NCBI RefSeq assembly: GCF_022179725.1
Contig: NZ_BPRC01000007.1
Coordinates: 1-64,000 of the forward strand
Reading direction: 5' to 3'
Origin: Methylorubrum aminovorans
GTDB taxonomy: Bacteria > Pseudomonadota > Alphaproteobacteria > Rhizobiales > Beijerinckiaceae
DNA length: 64,000 bases
Under the pieces are notes generated by a model, which saw only the letters and a program-made list of their open reading frames with translations, ran no database searches and was not told where the DNA came from. Numbering within the stretch: the stretch's first letter is position 1; each line of letters starts with the position of its first letter. Below, one piece after another: positions 17,858 to 28,963 of this stretch. The position numbers were made by a program, and so were the translations under genes.

Positions 17858-18826
17858 ATGGCCGGAGCGAGCGTGACGCAGGACGTGCCCTATCGCGCCC
17901 TGAACGGCTGGCTGGCGCTCGCCATCGCCATTCCCTGCCTCGCGCTGGCCGCCCTGACCTTCATCGGCGGCGGCGTGCTGGTCTTCGGCCGTGGCAGCGT
18001 CGGCCCGGCCTTCCTGCTCGTCTCCGTGGCGGCGCTGGTCGTCGGGATCGTGCTGCTCGCCGGGCTCATCACGCTCAAGCCGCGGCAGGCGGCGGTGCTG
18101 ACCCTGTTCGGGCGCTATCACGGTACCATCGCCCGCGACGGCTTCTGGTGGCGCAATCCACTGACGGCGGTCGCCAAGGTCTCGCTCGCGACCGAGGCGC
18201 AGGAGACCAAGATCATCACGGTCAACGACCTGATGGGCAACCCGATCACCATTGCGGCGGCGGCGATCTGGCGGGTGCAGGACGCGGCGCGCGCGACCTT
18301 CGACGTCGGCAGCTACCACGAATTCGTCTCGCTCCAGGCGGAGGCGGCCCTGCGCAACATCGCCTCGACCCGTCCCTACGACCATGACGAGGCGGAGAAT
18401 GTCGGCGAGGAGGCGGGCAATGCCAAGCGCCGTCTCGCCGAGAAGGCCACCCGCGTCGCCTCGCTCCGGGCCGACCGCGACGCGATCCACGCCGACCTGA
18501 TCGCGGAACTGGGCCAGCGCGTCGCGCTCGCGGGCGTCGTCGTCGAGGACGTGCGGATCACGCATCTCGCCTACGCGCCGGAGATCGCGGGCGCGATGCT
18601 CAAGCGCCAGCAGGCCGGCGCGATCATCGCCGCCCGCCGCCAAATCGTGGAGGGCGCGGTCGCCATCGTGCGCGACACCATCGCGCGGCTGGAGCAGCCG
18701 GAGGACGGACATGCCGGCATCGTCTTCGACGACCAGGGCCGCGCCAGTATGGCGCAGAACATGCTCATCATGATCGTAGGGGATCGGGAGGCGACGCCGG
18801 TGGTGAGCGTGGGCGCCAAACCGTAG
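17858..18826 (+). CDS. SPFH/Band 7 domain membrane protein
   Basis: A 322-residue protein with two hydrophobic segments near the N-terminus (LALAIAIPCLALAALTFIGGGVLVF and FLLVSVAALVVGIVLLAGLITL). A prohibitin-homology domain follows: LKPRQAAVLTLFGRYHGTIARDGFWWRNPL, KIITVNDLMGNPITIAAAAIWRVQDAARATFDV and AELGQRVALAGVVVEDVRITHLAYAPEIAGAMLKRQQA. These proteins form membrane microdomain scaffolds or protease adaptors. The start was set at the ATG after GAGAGGGATG. The next gene on the same strand is the SyrD-type exporter 210 bases away, so joint transcription is not evident. Confidence 0.9.
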   Translation: MAGASVTQDVPYRALNGWLALAIAIPCLALAALTFIGGGVLVFGRGSVGPAFLLVSVAALVVGIVLLAGLITLKPRQAAVLTLFGRYHGTIARDGFWWRNPLTAVAKVSLATEAQETKIITVNDLMGNPITIAAAAIWRVQDAARATFDVGSYHEFVSLQAEAALRNIASTRPYDHDEAENVGEEAGNAKRRLAEKATRVASLRADRDAIHADLIAELGQRVALAGVVVEDVRITHLAYAPEIAGAMLKRQQAGAIIAARRQIVEGAVAIVRDTIARLEQPEDGHAGIVFDDQGRASMAQNMLIMIVGDREATPVVSVGAKP

Positions 18827-19036
18827 ATCGCTGCACGACCGCGCGAACGCGAAGCCGGTCGAGTCAGTGAACCGTGTCTGCCATCGAAATATCGCCGTAG
18901 CGAGAATTTGTAGAACCCATTCCGGTGGTGGGTGACCCGTACCGGATCGGCCGTTCACCTCCACCAAACCTGTCATTAGGACCAGTGCCCGGCCACCGCA
19001 GCAGGCGGCGACCTCGGCTCGGAGGAATCTGCAGGC

Positions 19037-20707
19037 ATGGGGCAGGACGGCGCAATCCTTCGTCACTTCAGGCATGACGCGATCCGGCTGATGCGGCCGG
19101 TCTGGCCGCTGGTCGCCGTAGCAACGGTGCTGGGGTCGGTCGGCGGGCTCGCCACCGCCGCGGCGCTCGCCAAGATCAACGAGGCCTTCTACGGCGAGGG
19201 CGGACTGGCCGACGGCGTGTTGCTGGCGTTTGCCGGGTTCGCGGCCCTGAGCGTCATCGGCACCTTCGCGGCCAGCCTCGGCAACGCCTATGCCGGCGGG
19301 CGCATCCAGGCGGCGCTCAGCCGCGATCTCACCGACAAGATCCTGACCGCGCCGATCGAGCGGATCGAGCGCCTCGGCAAGCACAAGCTGCTCGCCTCGC
19401 TCCAGGGCGACGTGACCACCATCTTCACGGCCATCGCGTTCCTTTCGCCGATCGTGGTTGCGGCCGGGACTCTGATCGGTTGCGGTGTCTACATGATCGT
19501 CCTGTCACCCGCCCTGTCGGCGGTGACGGCGGTGGTCCTGACGGTCGAGAGCCTCGGCGCGAACGCTCTTCGCCGAACCATGCTCCGATCCTTCGAAGAG
19601 ATCCGGAAGAACCGGGAGGCGACCCAGAAGCACTATCTGACTTTGACGGAGGCAGCGAAGGAGTTGCGCATCGGCCGCGAACGCCGGCTTCACCTGCGTG
19701 ATGTCGCCCTCCACGCCTGCATCGAGCAGGCGCGTCGTCTGATGACGCGGATCGCCGTCATTCAGCAATCGCTGTCGATGCTGAGCCAGTCGACCAACTT
19801 CCTGCTGTTCGCCGGCCTCATCGCCTACAAGGTCCTGGCCGGGATCAGCGGCGCCGAACTCTCCGGCTTCGTGCTCGTGCTGCTCTACATCCAGGCGCCG
19901 ATCGCGCAGCTCATCCACTTCGTGCCGATGATCGGGCAGGCCCAGGTCGCCTACCGGCGCATCGCCGAATTCGAGGAAGACGGAGCGGAGGCGGAAGCCG
20001 GCCTGCTCGCCGCCACGCCGTCGGAGGCGGGCCGCCGCATCGGCGAGATCACCCTGCGCGGCGTGAGCCACGGCTTCCCGGCGGCCGGGGACAAGGCACC
20101 CTTCACGCTCGGCCCGATCGACCTGACGATCCGCGCCGGCGAGATCCTGTTCGTCGTCGGCGAGAACGGCTCGGGCAAGACGACGCTGATCAAGCTGCTG
20201 CTCGGGCTCTACCCGCCGCAAGCCGGAGACATCCTGCTCGACGGCGTGCCGGTGACGGCGGGGACGCGCGACGCGTATCGCCAGCATTTCTCGGCGATCT
20301 TCTTCGACTACCATCTGTTCGATGAACTGATACCGGTCGAAGGCGCTGGCCCCGAGTCCGCCCGGTCGCTGCTGGAGCGGCTCGATCTCGCCGAGAAGGT
20401 CGATGTCAGCGAGGGGCGGTGCTCCACCACCGATCTCTCGACAGGCCAACGCAAGCGCCTCGCTTTGGTGCAGGTCGCCCTTGAAGGACGTCCGGTCCTC
20501 GTTCTGGACGAGTGGGCGGCGGAGCAGGATCCGACCTTCCGCCGCCGCTTCTACGAAGAGCTTCTGCCGGACCTGCGCCGTGGAGGACGAACGCTCGTCG
20601 TCATCAGCCACGACGACCGCTACTTCGGCGCGGCCGACCGGGTGCTGCACTTGGCGGACGGGCGGATCGTGGAGATCACCGCTAAGGAAATGGTCGAGCC
20701 GGCCTGA
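19037..20707 (+). CDS. SyrD/PvdE-type cyclic-peptide exporter, ABC permease-ATPase fusion
   Basis: A half-size ABC exporter (556 aa). Six membrane segments occupy about residues 15-310 and the ATPase follows with Walker A GENGSGKTT (about residue 375), the deviant signature LSTGQRKRL and Walker B VLVLDEWAAEQDP, then the switch VVISHDDRYF. The DEWAAEQDPxFR motif and STGQRKRLAL are hallmarks of the cyclic peptide/siderophore exporters PvdE and SyrD rather than of MsbA. Such transporters usually sit inside peptide synthetase or siderophore clusters, but here the neighbours are an SPFH gene and parE. A GGAGG site precedes the ATG at 19037. Substrate unknown. Confidence 0.9.
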   Translation: MGQDGAILRHFRHDAIRLMRPVWPLVAVATVLGSVGGLATAAALAKINEAFYGEGGLADGVLLAFAGFAALSVIGTFAASLGNAYAGGRIQAALSRDLTDKILTAPIERIERLGKHKLLASLQGDVTTIFTAIAFLSPIVVAAGTLIGCGVYMIVLSPALSAVTAVVLTVESLGANALRRTMLRSFEEIRKNREATQKHYLTLTEAAKELRIGRERRLHLRDVALHACIEQARRLMTRIAVIQQSLSMLSQSTNFLLFAGLIAYKVLAGISGAELSGFVLVLLYIQAPIAQLIHFVPMIGQAQVAYRRIAEFEEDGAEAEAGLLAATPSEAGRRIGEITLRGVSHGFPAAGDKAPFTLGPIDLTIRAGEILFVVGENGSGKTTLIKLLLGLYPPQAGDILLDGVPVTAGTRDAYRQHFSAIFFDYHLFDELIPVEGAGPESARSLLERLDLAEKVDVSEGRCSTTDLSTGQRKRLALVQVALEGRPVLVLDEWAAEQDPTFRRRFYEELLPDLRRGGRTLVVISHDDRYFGAADRVLHLADGRIVEITAKEMVEPA

Positions 20708-20796
20708 CGGACCGCTGCCAAAAGAGAAGCACCGATTCGACCCGGCACATCGACGAACCGCCCCAGACGGCTTTCGTGGCGGAAGGGCGAAGCGTC

Positions 20797-22854
<2,058 letters not shown>

Positions 22855-22910
22855 GCGACGGCTCCTCGAATCGGGTCGGAGACGGGCTGCATGGCTCTTC
22901 ATACCCTCGT

Positions 22911-22932
22911 TGTATAGGAACAAACAGGAAAC
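22911..22932 (-). promoter_or_regulatory. AT-rich promoter region of parE with LexA-like box
   Basis: On the minus strand, TATACA (22911-22916 on +) can serve as a -10 element. Just upstream the plus strand reads GAAC-N7-AAAC (22918-22932), one base from the alphaproteobacterial SOS box GAAC-N7-GAAC. This patch is strikingly AT-rich for the genome. Regulation by LexA is only a possibility; parE is not a standard SOS gene. Confidence 0.3.
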
Positions 22933-23126
22933 AAAAAGCCTCCCGTCCGCTTCCGCAGGTCGCAGTATCACAGGGGCCGGCCGTGTTCGAAGTCCGACCG
23001 TTCCGGTTCGGTCCGCGCGCTGTCATCTCAGTGATGCGTGCGGATGGTTAAGACGCTCTCACGAAGCCTGCGGCGGCCAGCGATCCTGCAGCGAGACGTT
23101 GAGGAGCGCGGCCCAGGATGCCTGCG

Positions 23127-23152
23127 GGAACAGAGAATGGTTTCCGGACGTT
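23127..23152 (+). promoter_or_regulatory. EcfG (general stress response) promoter
   Basis: GGAAC (23127-23131), exactly 17 bases, then CGTT (23149-23152): a perfect match to the consensus described for the PhyR-NepR-EcfG system of Methylobacterium. It ends 40 bases before the start codon of the 63-residue membrane peptide at 23193, the expected distance. Confidence 0.75.
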
Positions 23153-23192
23153 AACTCAGCAAGGTCAGCTTGACCGTAAGGGAGCCACGCCG

Positions 23193-23384
23193 ATGACCCC
23201 CGCCACCGCCCAAGCGCGTCACCTCTCCCTCATGCGCCTGGAACAGGCGGCAGGCCAAGCGTTCGGCTATTCCGATGAGCCCGAGCCGGCGACTGCCCGC
23301 TCGACGCTTCTGCTCTCATCATCGGGCTTTGCCATCGCCACCGTGGCGACGGCTCTGGCGGCCACCATCACTTATCTCGTCTGA
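23193..23384 (+). CDS. Small single-pass membrane peptide, 63 aa, stress-promoted
   Basis: MTPATAQARHLSLMRLEQAAGQAFGYSDEPEPATARSTLLLSSSGFAIATVATALAATITYLV. The N-terminal 40 residues are soluble and partly helical; the C-terminal 20 form one membrane helix ending at the last residue. The ribosome binding site AGGGAG sits eight bases before ATG 23193; an upstream in-frame ATG at 23118 would overlap the EcfG promoter and is rejected. Likely a small general-stress membrane protein; the exact role is unknown. Confidence 0.7.
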   Translation: MTPATAQARHLSLMRLEQAAGQAFGYSDEPEPATARSTLLLSSSGFAIATVATALAATITYLV

Positions 23385-23408
23385 TCGACCTCTCCCGCGA
23401 AGCCGCGA

Positions 23409-24449
23409 TCACGCCGCCGCGGGCATCGCGCAGAGACGGATGTCGCGCGCCAGCGCGTCCACCCGCGCTGGGTCCGAATCCCAGGCGAACATGAAGCGGG
23501 ACGCCCCGCCGATGAAGCCGTAGAACTGCCAGCCGCGGGCACGCAGCCCCTCCTGAACCGGGACGGGCAAATTCAGGAACACGCCGTTGGCCTCCACCGG
23601 GGCCGCGAGCGTGATGCTCGGCACCTCGGCAATCCCCCGCACGAGGCGCTGGGCGCAGTCGTTGGCGTGGCGGGCATTGTCGAGCCACGCGCCGCTCTCC
23701 AGCATGCCGACCCAGGGCGCCGAAAGGTAGCGCATCTTCGAGGCGAGCTGGCCCGCCTGCTTGCAGCGATAATCGAAATCCTCCGCGAGCCCGCGATCGA
23801 AGAAGATCACGGCTTCGCCCACCGCCATGCCGTTCTTGGTCCCGCCGAAGCAGAGCACGTCGACGCCGGCCTTCCAGGTCAGCGCGGCCGGACTCGTATC
23901 GAGAGAGGCGCAGGCATTGGCGAAGCGGGCACCGTCCATGTGCAGGCGCAGGCCCGAGGCGCGGCAGAGTTCGGCGATCGCCGCGATCTCGTCCCCGGTG
24001 TAGACCCGCCCGGTCTCGGTCGCCTGGGTCAGCGTTACCGCCCTCGGCTTCGGGAAATGGATGTCGCTGCGCTTGCCCGCGATCGTCCGCACGAGTTCTG
24101 GCGTCAGCTTGCCGTCCTCGGTAGCAGTGGTGAGCAGCTTCGAGCCGTTGGAGAAGAATTCCGGCGCGCCGCACTCGTCGGTCTCGACATGCGCCGAGTC
24201 GGCGCAGATCACGCTGTGATAGGATTGGCAGAGCGAGGCCAGGGCGAGCGAGTTCGCCGCCGTGCCGTTGAAGACGAAGAAGACCTCGCAATCGGTCTCG
24301 AACAACTGGCGAAACCCGTCGGCTGCCGCCTGCGTCCAGGAATCGGCGCCGTAGGCCGGTGCGTGGCCGGCATTGGCCGCCTGCATCGCATCCCATGCCT
24401 CGGGGCAGATCCCGGCATAGTTGTCGCTGGCGAATTGCTGCTCGGCCAC
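23409..24449 (-). CDS. Low-specificity L-threonine aldolase
   Basis: PLP enzyme cleaving L-threonine or L-allo-threonine to glycine and acetaldehyde, with reverse activity on other beta-hydroxy amino acids. FASDNYAGICPEAWDAM, APAYGADSWTQ, FVFNGTAANSLAL, HMDGARFANACASL and the PLP lysine in CFGGTKNGMAVGEAVIFF (about residue 204) define the family. The start is GTG 24449 (VAEQQFASDN), preceded by GGAG with eight-base spacing, giving 346 residues. In a serine-cycle methylotroph it could feed or drain the glycine pool. Monocistronic. Confidence 0.92.
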   Translation of the reverse strand: MAEQQFASDNYAGICPEAWDAMQAANAGHAPAYGADSWTQAAADGFRQLFETDCEVFFVFNGTAANSLALASLCQSYHSVICADSAHVETDECGAPEFFSNGSKLLTTATEDGKLTPELVRTIAGKRSDIHFPKPRAVTLTQATETGRVYTGDEIAAIAELCRASGLRLHMDGARFANACASLDTSPAALTWKAGVDVLCFGGTKNGMAVGEAVIFFDRGLAEDFDYRCKQAGQLASKMRYLSAPWVGMLESGAWLDNARHANDCAQRLVRGIAEVPSITLAAPVEANGVFLNLPVPVQEGLRARGWQFYGFIGGASRFMFAWDSDPARVDALARDIRLCAMPAAA

Positions 24450-24589
24450 GGGGGGGCTCCGGCTCTGTTGCGTGAAAAGCGAAAGGCCGGACAGTGAACG
24501 CACCGCCCGGCCTCACGATAGGATTGTGTACTCGCCGATCGATGTTGGCACCCCGTCCCGCCGATCCGGCGAACGGGATGCCCGGTGCG

Positions 24590-26356
24590 TCAGGCCGCGG
24601 CTAGCGCCATCGACATCGATTCCTTCTTCATCAGCTCGCGATAGAAGCCGTCGAGGTGGGTGAGTTTCTCCGGCGAGCCGTCCTGGATGATCTTGCCGCC
24701 TTCCAGCACGACGATCCGGTCGAAATCCTTCAGCGTCGACAGGCGGTGGGCGATGGCGATGACCGTGCGGCCCTTCATCAGGTTGGCGAGAGCGGCACGG
24801 ATCGCCTCCTCGGACTCGGCGTCGAGCGCCGAGGTGGCCTCGTCGAGGAGCAGGATCGGCGAATCCTTCAGGATCGCGCGGGCAATAGCGATACGCTGGC
24901 GCTGGCCGCCCGAGAGCTTCACGCCGCGATCGCCGACGATGGTGTCGAAGCCCTCCGGCAGGGCCTGGATGAAGTCGGTGCAGTGGGCTGCCTCGGCCGC
25001 CTGCCACACCTCCTCGTCGGTCGCATCCGGCCGGCCGTAGCGGATGTTCTCACGCAGGGAGCGGTGGAACATCGACACGTCCTGCGGCACCACCGTGATC
25101 GCCTCGCGCAAGCTCTCCTGCGTGACGCGGTTGATGTCTTGTCCGTTGATGAGGATGCGCCCGCCCTGCACCTCGTAGAAGCGCTGGATCAGCGAGAACA
25201 GGGTCGACTTGCCGCCGCCCGACTTGCCGACGAGCCCAACGGTCTGACCCGGCGGGATCAGCAGGTCGAAGTCGGAGAACACGGTGCGCCCATCGGGATA
25301 GCTGAAGGCGACGTGGTCGAAATGCATCTCGGCGCCGGTCTGGCCGACGAGCGTCTCGGCCTCCGGGTGATCGACCAGTTCGTGCGGCTGGAGCAGGGTG
25401 TGCAGCGCCTCCGAAAGGCGGGCGGTGTGCTGGGTCGCGTCCACCAGCGCCACGGCGAGGTCGCGGGTCGCGGCGAGGATACGGATGCCCAGCGTGCAGA
25501 CCAGAACCACTTGACCGGTCGTAGCCTGCCCGGCCTCCCACATCTTGATCGACCAGTAGAGCAGGCCGAGGATCGAGAGCACGGTGAGGATGGCGTGGGT
25601 GATGCGCAGCTTCTCGAGGTAGAGCAGCGAGGAGCGGCGCGCCCGCATCTCCGAGCCGATCGTGCCGTCGAAGCGGACGATCTCGCGGTTGAAGGCCGAG
25701 AAGGCGCGCACGAGCGGCATGTTGCCGACGAGATCGACCATCTCGCCGTCGACGCTGGCAGCTTTTGCCGCGAAGTCGTGATGCAGCGGCTTGCCGGCCG
25801 AGGCCATCTTGAACATCAGGAGCACGACCGCGGCGAAGATGCCGGCGAGCACGAGCGCCATCGTCATGTTCACGGTGCCGATGTAGATGATCGACAGCGT
25901 GGCCGCCACGCAGGGCGGCATCACGTTGAACGTGAACATGTTCTCGACGGTGAAGATCGCGTTCGAGGTCGCGGTGATACGCGAGGCGAGCGTGCCCGGC
26001 TGCCGGTCGGCGAAGAACGAGGGCGCGTGGCCCGTCATGTGGCGGAAGAGGTCGCGGCGGATGTCGCCCGTGACGCCGACGAAGGTGAAGGCGCCGACCA
26101 GCGCCGCCACGCGCCAGAGCATGTTATCGGCGGCGATGAAGGCGATCAGCAGCGCGAGCGCCGACCAGACCTGACCGGTGCTCGGCCCCTTGCCGAGGGC
26201 ATCGACCACCCCCTTCAGCGCGTAATCGGTCGAGACCGAGAAGGTCACGGCACCGAGCACGGAGAACAGGATCACGAGGTGTGGGATGATCCGGCGCTTG
26301 AGGTAGCGCCCGACAAAGGCCCCCGGTCTGTTGGCGTATTGGCAGAGATCTTCCAT
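24590..26356 (-). CDS. ABC exporter, permease-ATPase fusion (MsbA/multidrug type)
   Basis: A half-transporter of 588 residues. The membrane domain spans about residues 25-300 (GDIRRDLFRHMTGHAPSFFADRQPGTLASRITATSNAI is the typical coupling-helix stretch). The ATPase contains Walker A GKSGGGKST, Q-loop VPQDVSMFHRSLRENI, signature LSGGQRQRIAIARAIL, Walker B ILLLDEATSALD and the H-switch IAHRLSTL. The start was taken at ATG 26356 (MEDLCQYANRP); 22 more codons are open upstream but look non-coding. The substrate could be lipid or drug; neighbours give no clue. Confidence 0.9.
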   Translation of the reverse strand: MEDLCQYANRPGAFVGRYLKRRIIPHLVILFSVLGAVTFSVSTDYALKGVVDALGKGPSTGQVWSALALLIAFIAADNMLWRVAALVGAFTFVGVTGDIRRDLFRHMTGHAPSFFADRQPGTLASRITATSNAIFTVENMFTFNVMPPCVAATLSIIYIGTVNMTMALVLAGIFAAVVLLMFKMASAGKPLHHDFAAKAASVDGEMVDLVGNMPLVRAFSAFNREIVRFDGTIGSEMRARRSSLLYLEKLRITHAILTVLSILGLLYWSIKMWEAGQATTGQVVLVCTLGIRILAATRDLAVALVDATQHTARLSEALHTLLQPHELVDHPEAETLVGQTGAEMHFDHVAFSYPDGRTVFSDFDLLIPPGQTVGLVGKSGGGKSTLFSLIQRFYEVQGGRILINGQDINRVTQESLREAITVVPQDVSMFHRSLRENIRYGRPDATDEEVWQAAEAAHCTDFIQALPEGFDTIVGDRGVKLSGGQRQRIAIARAILKDSPILLLDEATSALDAESEEAIRAALANLMKGRTVIAIAHRLSTLKDFDRIVVLEGGKIIQDGSPEKLTHLDGFYRELMKKESMSMALAAA

Positions 26357-26561
26357 CGCGATCGTCAGTCCCGATTCGATCAGACCCGCTGGGCGCCGAG
26401 TGTGGCTGGAGGGCGCACGCACCGCCCTTTAACCGCAACGCGAAGCGTCGCCTTATGTTTCAAGCGCGCGCAGCTTTCCGCCGCATAGCGGAACGAAGCT
26501 GAACCGAACTTGATCGGATGTGCGACGCGCAAACGATTCCAACCGCGTCGGCCGCCGCAGG

Positions 26562-27923
26562 TCAAGACGGCTCGCCCACATCCTCCCCATCCCGGCGCCG
26601 CGTCTCTGGCATGATCAACAGCACCAGCACCAGTCCGACCGCGCCGACGACGGCGAGTCCCATGAAGGCCGTCTGGCTGCCGAGTTCGTCGGCCATGAAG
26701 CCGGCGAGCGCCGTCGAGAGCGCCGCGCCGATGCCCATGCCGGTGCCGACCGCGCCGAGCGCGGTGTTGAAGCGGCCGGTGCCGCGGGTGACGTCGGAAA
26801 CGATCAGCGGAACCATGACGCCGAGAACGGAGGCCGAGATGCCGTCGAAAACCTGGATCGCGACCATCCAATAGGGATCGTTCACGAAGGCGAAGAGGAG
26901 GCCGCGCACGGGCAAGGCCGCGAAGCCAATCACGAGGAGCGGTTTGCGCCCCCAGCTCTGGGCGAGGCGTCCGACGAAGGGAGCGGTGAGGGCGAGCACC
27001 GCCTGCGGGACCATGATGCAGGCGGCGACCAGGGCCGTGGCGGTCTCGCTAGCGCGCAGCGTCATGACGCTGCCGACAAGCGGAAGCATCGCGGCGTTGG
27101 CGAGGAAGAACAGCACCATGCAGGCGGCAAAGCACAGGAGCGCCCGGTTCTTCAGAAGTACCGCGACCCCGCCGGCCTCGCGCACCTCCGGTTCGCGGAC
27201 CGTTGGCCGGGGCTTACCCGCGTCTGCGGCGCGCCCGGACGGGATGAATGAGAGCGACACCAGGGCCGGAATCACGAGGAGGCCGGCGAGATAGAACACC
27301 GCGTTGTTCGAGAGGTAGTAGCCGATCGCGCCCATCCCGGCGGCGCCGAGCGCGTTGCCGATGGCCGAGAAGCTCGCATTGCGCCCCAGCCGCTCCCCCG
27401 CCCGCGCATGGCCGACGAGGCCGATGGAGATGGCGGCGATGGCCGGCGTCAGCACGCAGCTCGCCGCCGAGTGGATCGCCATGGCGAGCATCACGACGAG
27501 ATAGGTGGGAAGGGCGGCCAGCATCACCGCGCTCGCCCCGACCCAGAAGGCCGAGAAGCCGGCGGCGAAGCGCTTCGAGCGGGAGGCATCGACGAAGGCG
27601 CCGCCGGGCATCTGCCCAAGCAGGCTCACGAGGCTGCCGACGGTGAGCGCGAGGCCGATATCCGACTGCGTCCACTTCTGTTGGGTGAAGTAGACGGCGA
27701 GGAACGGCCCGAACCCGGTCTGCAGGTTGGCGATGAAGAACGTGAAGGCGTCGAGGCCGTAGGTGGCGCGGCGCGACGGCTCGGTGGGAGCGGCCGCCGG
27801 CTCGCTCGCGCGGCCCGCGCGGCGGCCCGGGCGGGAACCGCCCCGCTCACGCAGGTCGCTGCGATGCGTGTCGCGCTCGCGCGCCGGATACGCGCGCCGT
27901 TCCGTCACCGGGTATGCCGTCAT
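26562..27923 (-). CDS. MFS transporter
   Basis: Twelve predicted membrane helices follow a long, positively charged N-terminal extension (residues 1-52, rich in Arg) that is unusual for the family. The MFS loop 2-3 signature appears as GGAFVDASRSKRFAAG and the second half as GRLAQSWGRKPLLVIGFAALPVRG. The 453-residue protein most resembles drug/small-molecule efflux MFS carriers. Its ATG overlaps the stop of the PRC-barrel gene by four bases (ATGA), so the two are translationally coupled. Substrate not predictable. Confidence 0.88.
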   Translation of the reverse strand: MTAYPVTERRAYPARERDTHRSDLRERGGSRPGRRAGRASEPAAAPTEPSRRATYGLDAFTFFIANLQTGFGPFLAVYFTQQKWTQSDIGLALTVGSLVSLLGQMPGGAFVDASRSKRFAAGFSAFWVGASAVMLAALPTYLVVMLAMAIHSAASCVLTPAIAAISIGLVGHARAGERLGRNASFSAIGNALGAAGMGAIGYYLSNNAVFYLAGLLVIPALVSLSFIPSGRAADAGKPRPTVREPEVREAGGVAVLLKNRALLCFAACMVLFFLANAAMLPLVGSVMTLRASETATALVAACIMVPQAVLALTAPFVGRLAQSWGRKPLLVIGFAALPVRGLLFAFVNDPYWMVAIQVFDGISASVLGVMVPLIVSDVTRGTGRFNTALGAVGTGMGIGAALSTALAGFMADELGSQTAFMGLAVVGAVGLVLVLLIMPETRRRDGEDVGEPS

Positions 27924-28546
27924 CGGTCCGGCGTCTTCTCCTGCGGCCGGTCAGGGGCTTTTTCGGACGGGACGGCAGCCTTCTCGGCAGCGGCGGTGGC
28001 ATCGCCCTCCGCCGGCTGGACGGCGGCACCGGGACTCGTGGCCCCGAGCACCACAATGGGTTCGCCGGCCTTGTACTCGGGCGAGACCCGGACCTGATTG
28101 CGGTTGAGCTGGAGCGTCAGGCGTCCGACCTTGCCCTCGGTGGTGAACTTCAGGACCCGCCAGTCCACCGCGATCTTGCGCGAGCCGACGCCGAGGAAGC
28201 CGCCGAAATCGATCACCGCGGCGCGGGGGCGGCCGTCGCGATCGATGATGACGTCGATGATCCGGCCGAGGTCGTCGCCGTTCATGGCGCGCACGCTCTT
28301 GCCGAGCAGGCTCTCGTAATCTTGGGTGTCGAGCACCACCGCCGGGGTGCCGCCGCCCTGCGACGGCGCGGCGCCTCCGTTGGCGGGCGCGGCCGGCGTC
28401 GTGGCCGGCGCGACCACCGGCGGCGCGGCGGATGCGGGCGGCGGCGATGCCTCGCCCGAGGCGCCCGTCGAACCGTCCGCGGCCATGGCCGCCGTGGCGA
28501 GGAGGACGATCGCCGGTGTCACGATCGGCCGGATCAGTCTGAGCAC
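27920..28546 (-). CDS. PRC-barrel domain protein, exported
   Basis: A 208-residue protein with a signal peptide (VLRLIRPIVTPAIVLLATAAMAADG), a Pro/Ala/Gly-rich linker (about residues 25-65), one PRC-barrel domain (YESLLGKSVRAMNGDDLGRIIDVIIDRDGRPRAAVIDFGGFLGVGSRKIAVDWRVLKF) and a charged low-complexity tail. The start is GTG 28546, seven bases after GAGGGG; longer frames lack a signal peptide at their start. PRC-barrels bind small molecules or partner proteins in RNA processing and photosynthetic reaction centres; exported versions in Rhizobiales are uncharacterised. Coupled by overlap to the MFS gene. Confidence 0.85.
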   Translation of the reverse strand: MLRLIRPIVTPAIVLLATAAMAADGSTGASGEASPPPASAAPPVVAPATTPAAPANGGAAPSQGGGTPAVVLDTQDYESLLGKSVRAMNGDDLGRIIDVIIDRDGRPRAAVIDFGGFLGVGSRKIAVDWRVLKFTTEGKVGRLTLQLNRNQVRVSPEYKAGEPIVVLGATSPGAAVQPAEGDATAAAEKAAVPSEKAPDRPQEKTPDR

Positions 28547-28963
28547 TCCTATACCCCTCGACAGTCTGGAAAGATCCGCATGGCGGCTGCGACGAGCCGG
28601 CCGCTCACCGGACGGTATGGGGCGGGCGGACGCATCGTCCATGCCCGCCAACCACGGCGAAGTTGTGGATGAGCCGACGAGGGCGCCGACGAATGGGCCG
28701 GTCGAATCGCCTCCATCACTCAGGGTCCCGTTCCACGAGGCCCGGACCAGGCCGGTTGGCTCGATTCGCAGGCTCGATGCCAGTCCACCGTAACCGGTCA
28801 GGCATCCGCAACCTCCGTCTGGTTTTCGCCCGAACCCTGCCTTAGACGGATGCAGGAAATCTCAAGGTTGCCGGCCCCTGGCCACGGTCTCAGTTGGGCT
28901 TCGTCCGAGTCTGAGCCCGCCGAGTCTGCGGTCCGGGGCGGCCGATACGAGGACGAGACACCC
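28547..28963. other. Non-coding gap between divergent PRC-barrel and lipoprotein genes
   Basis: This 417-base gap must hold the promoters of the leftward PRC-barrel/MFS operon and the rightward lipoprotein gene. Short open frames here have no ribosome binding site and no coding character. No clear operator, hairpin or EcfG match was seen. Confidence 0.5.
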
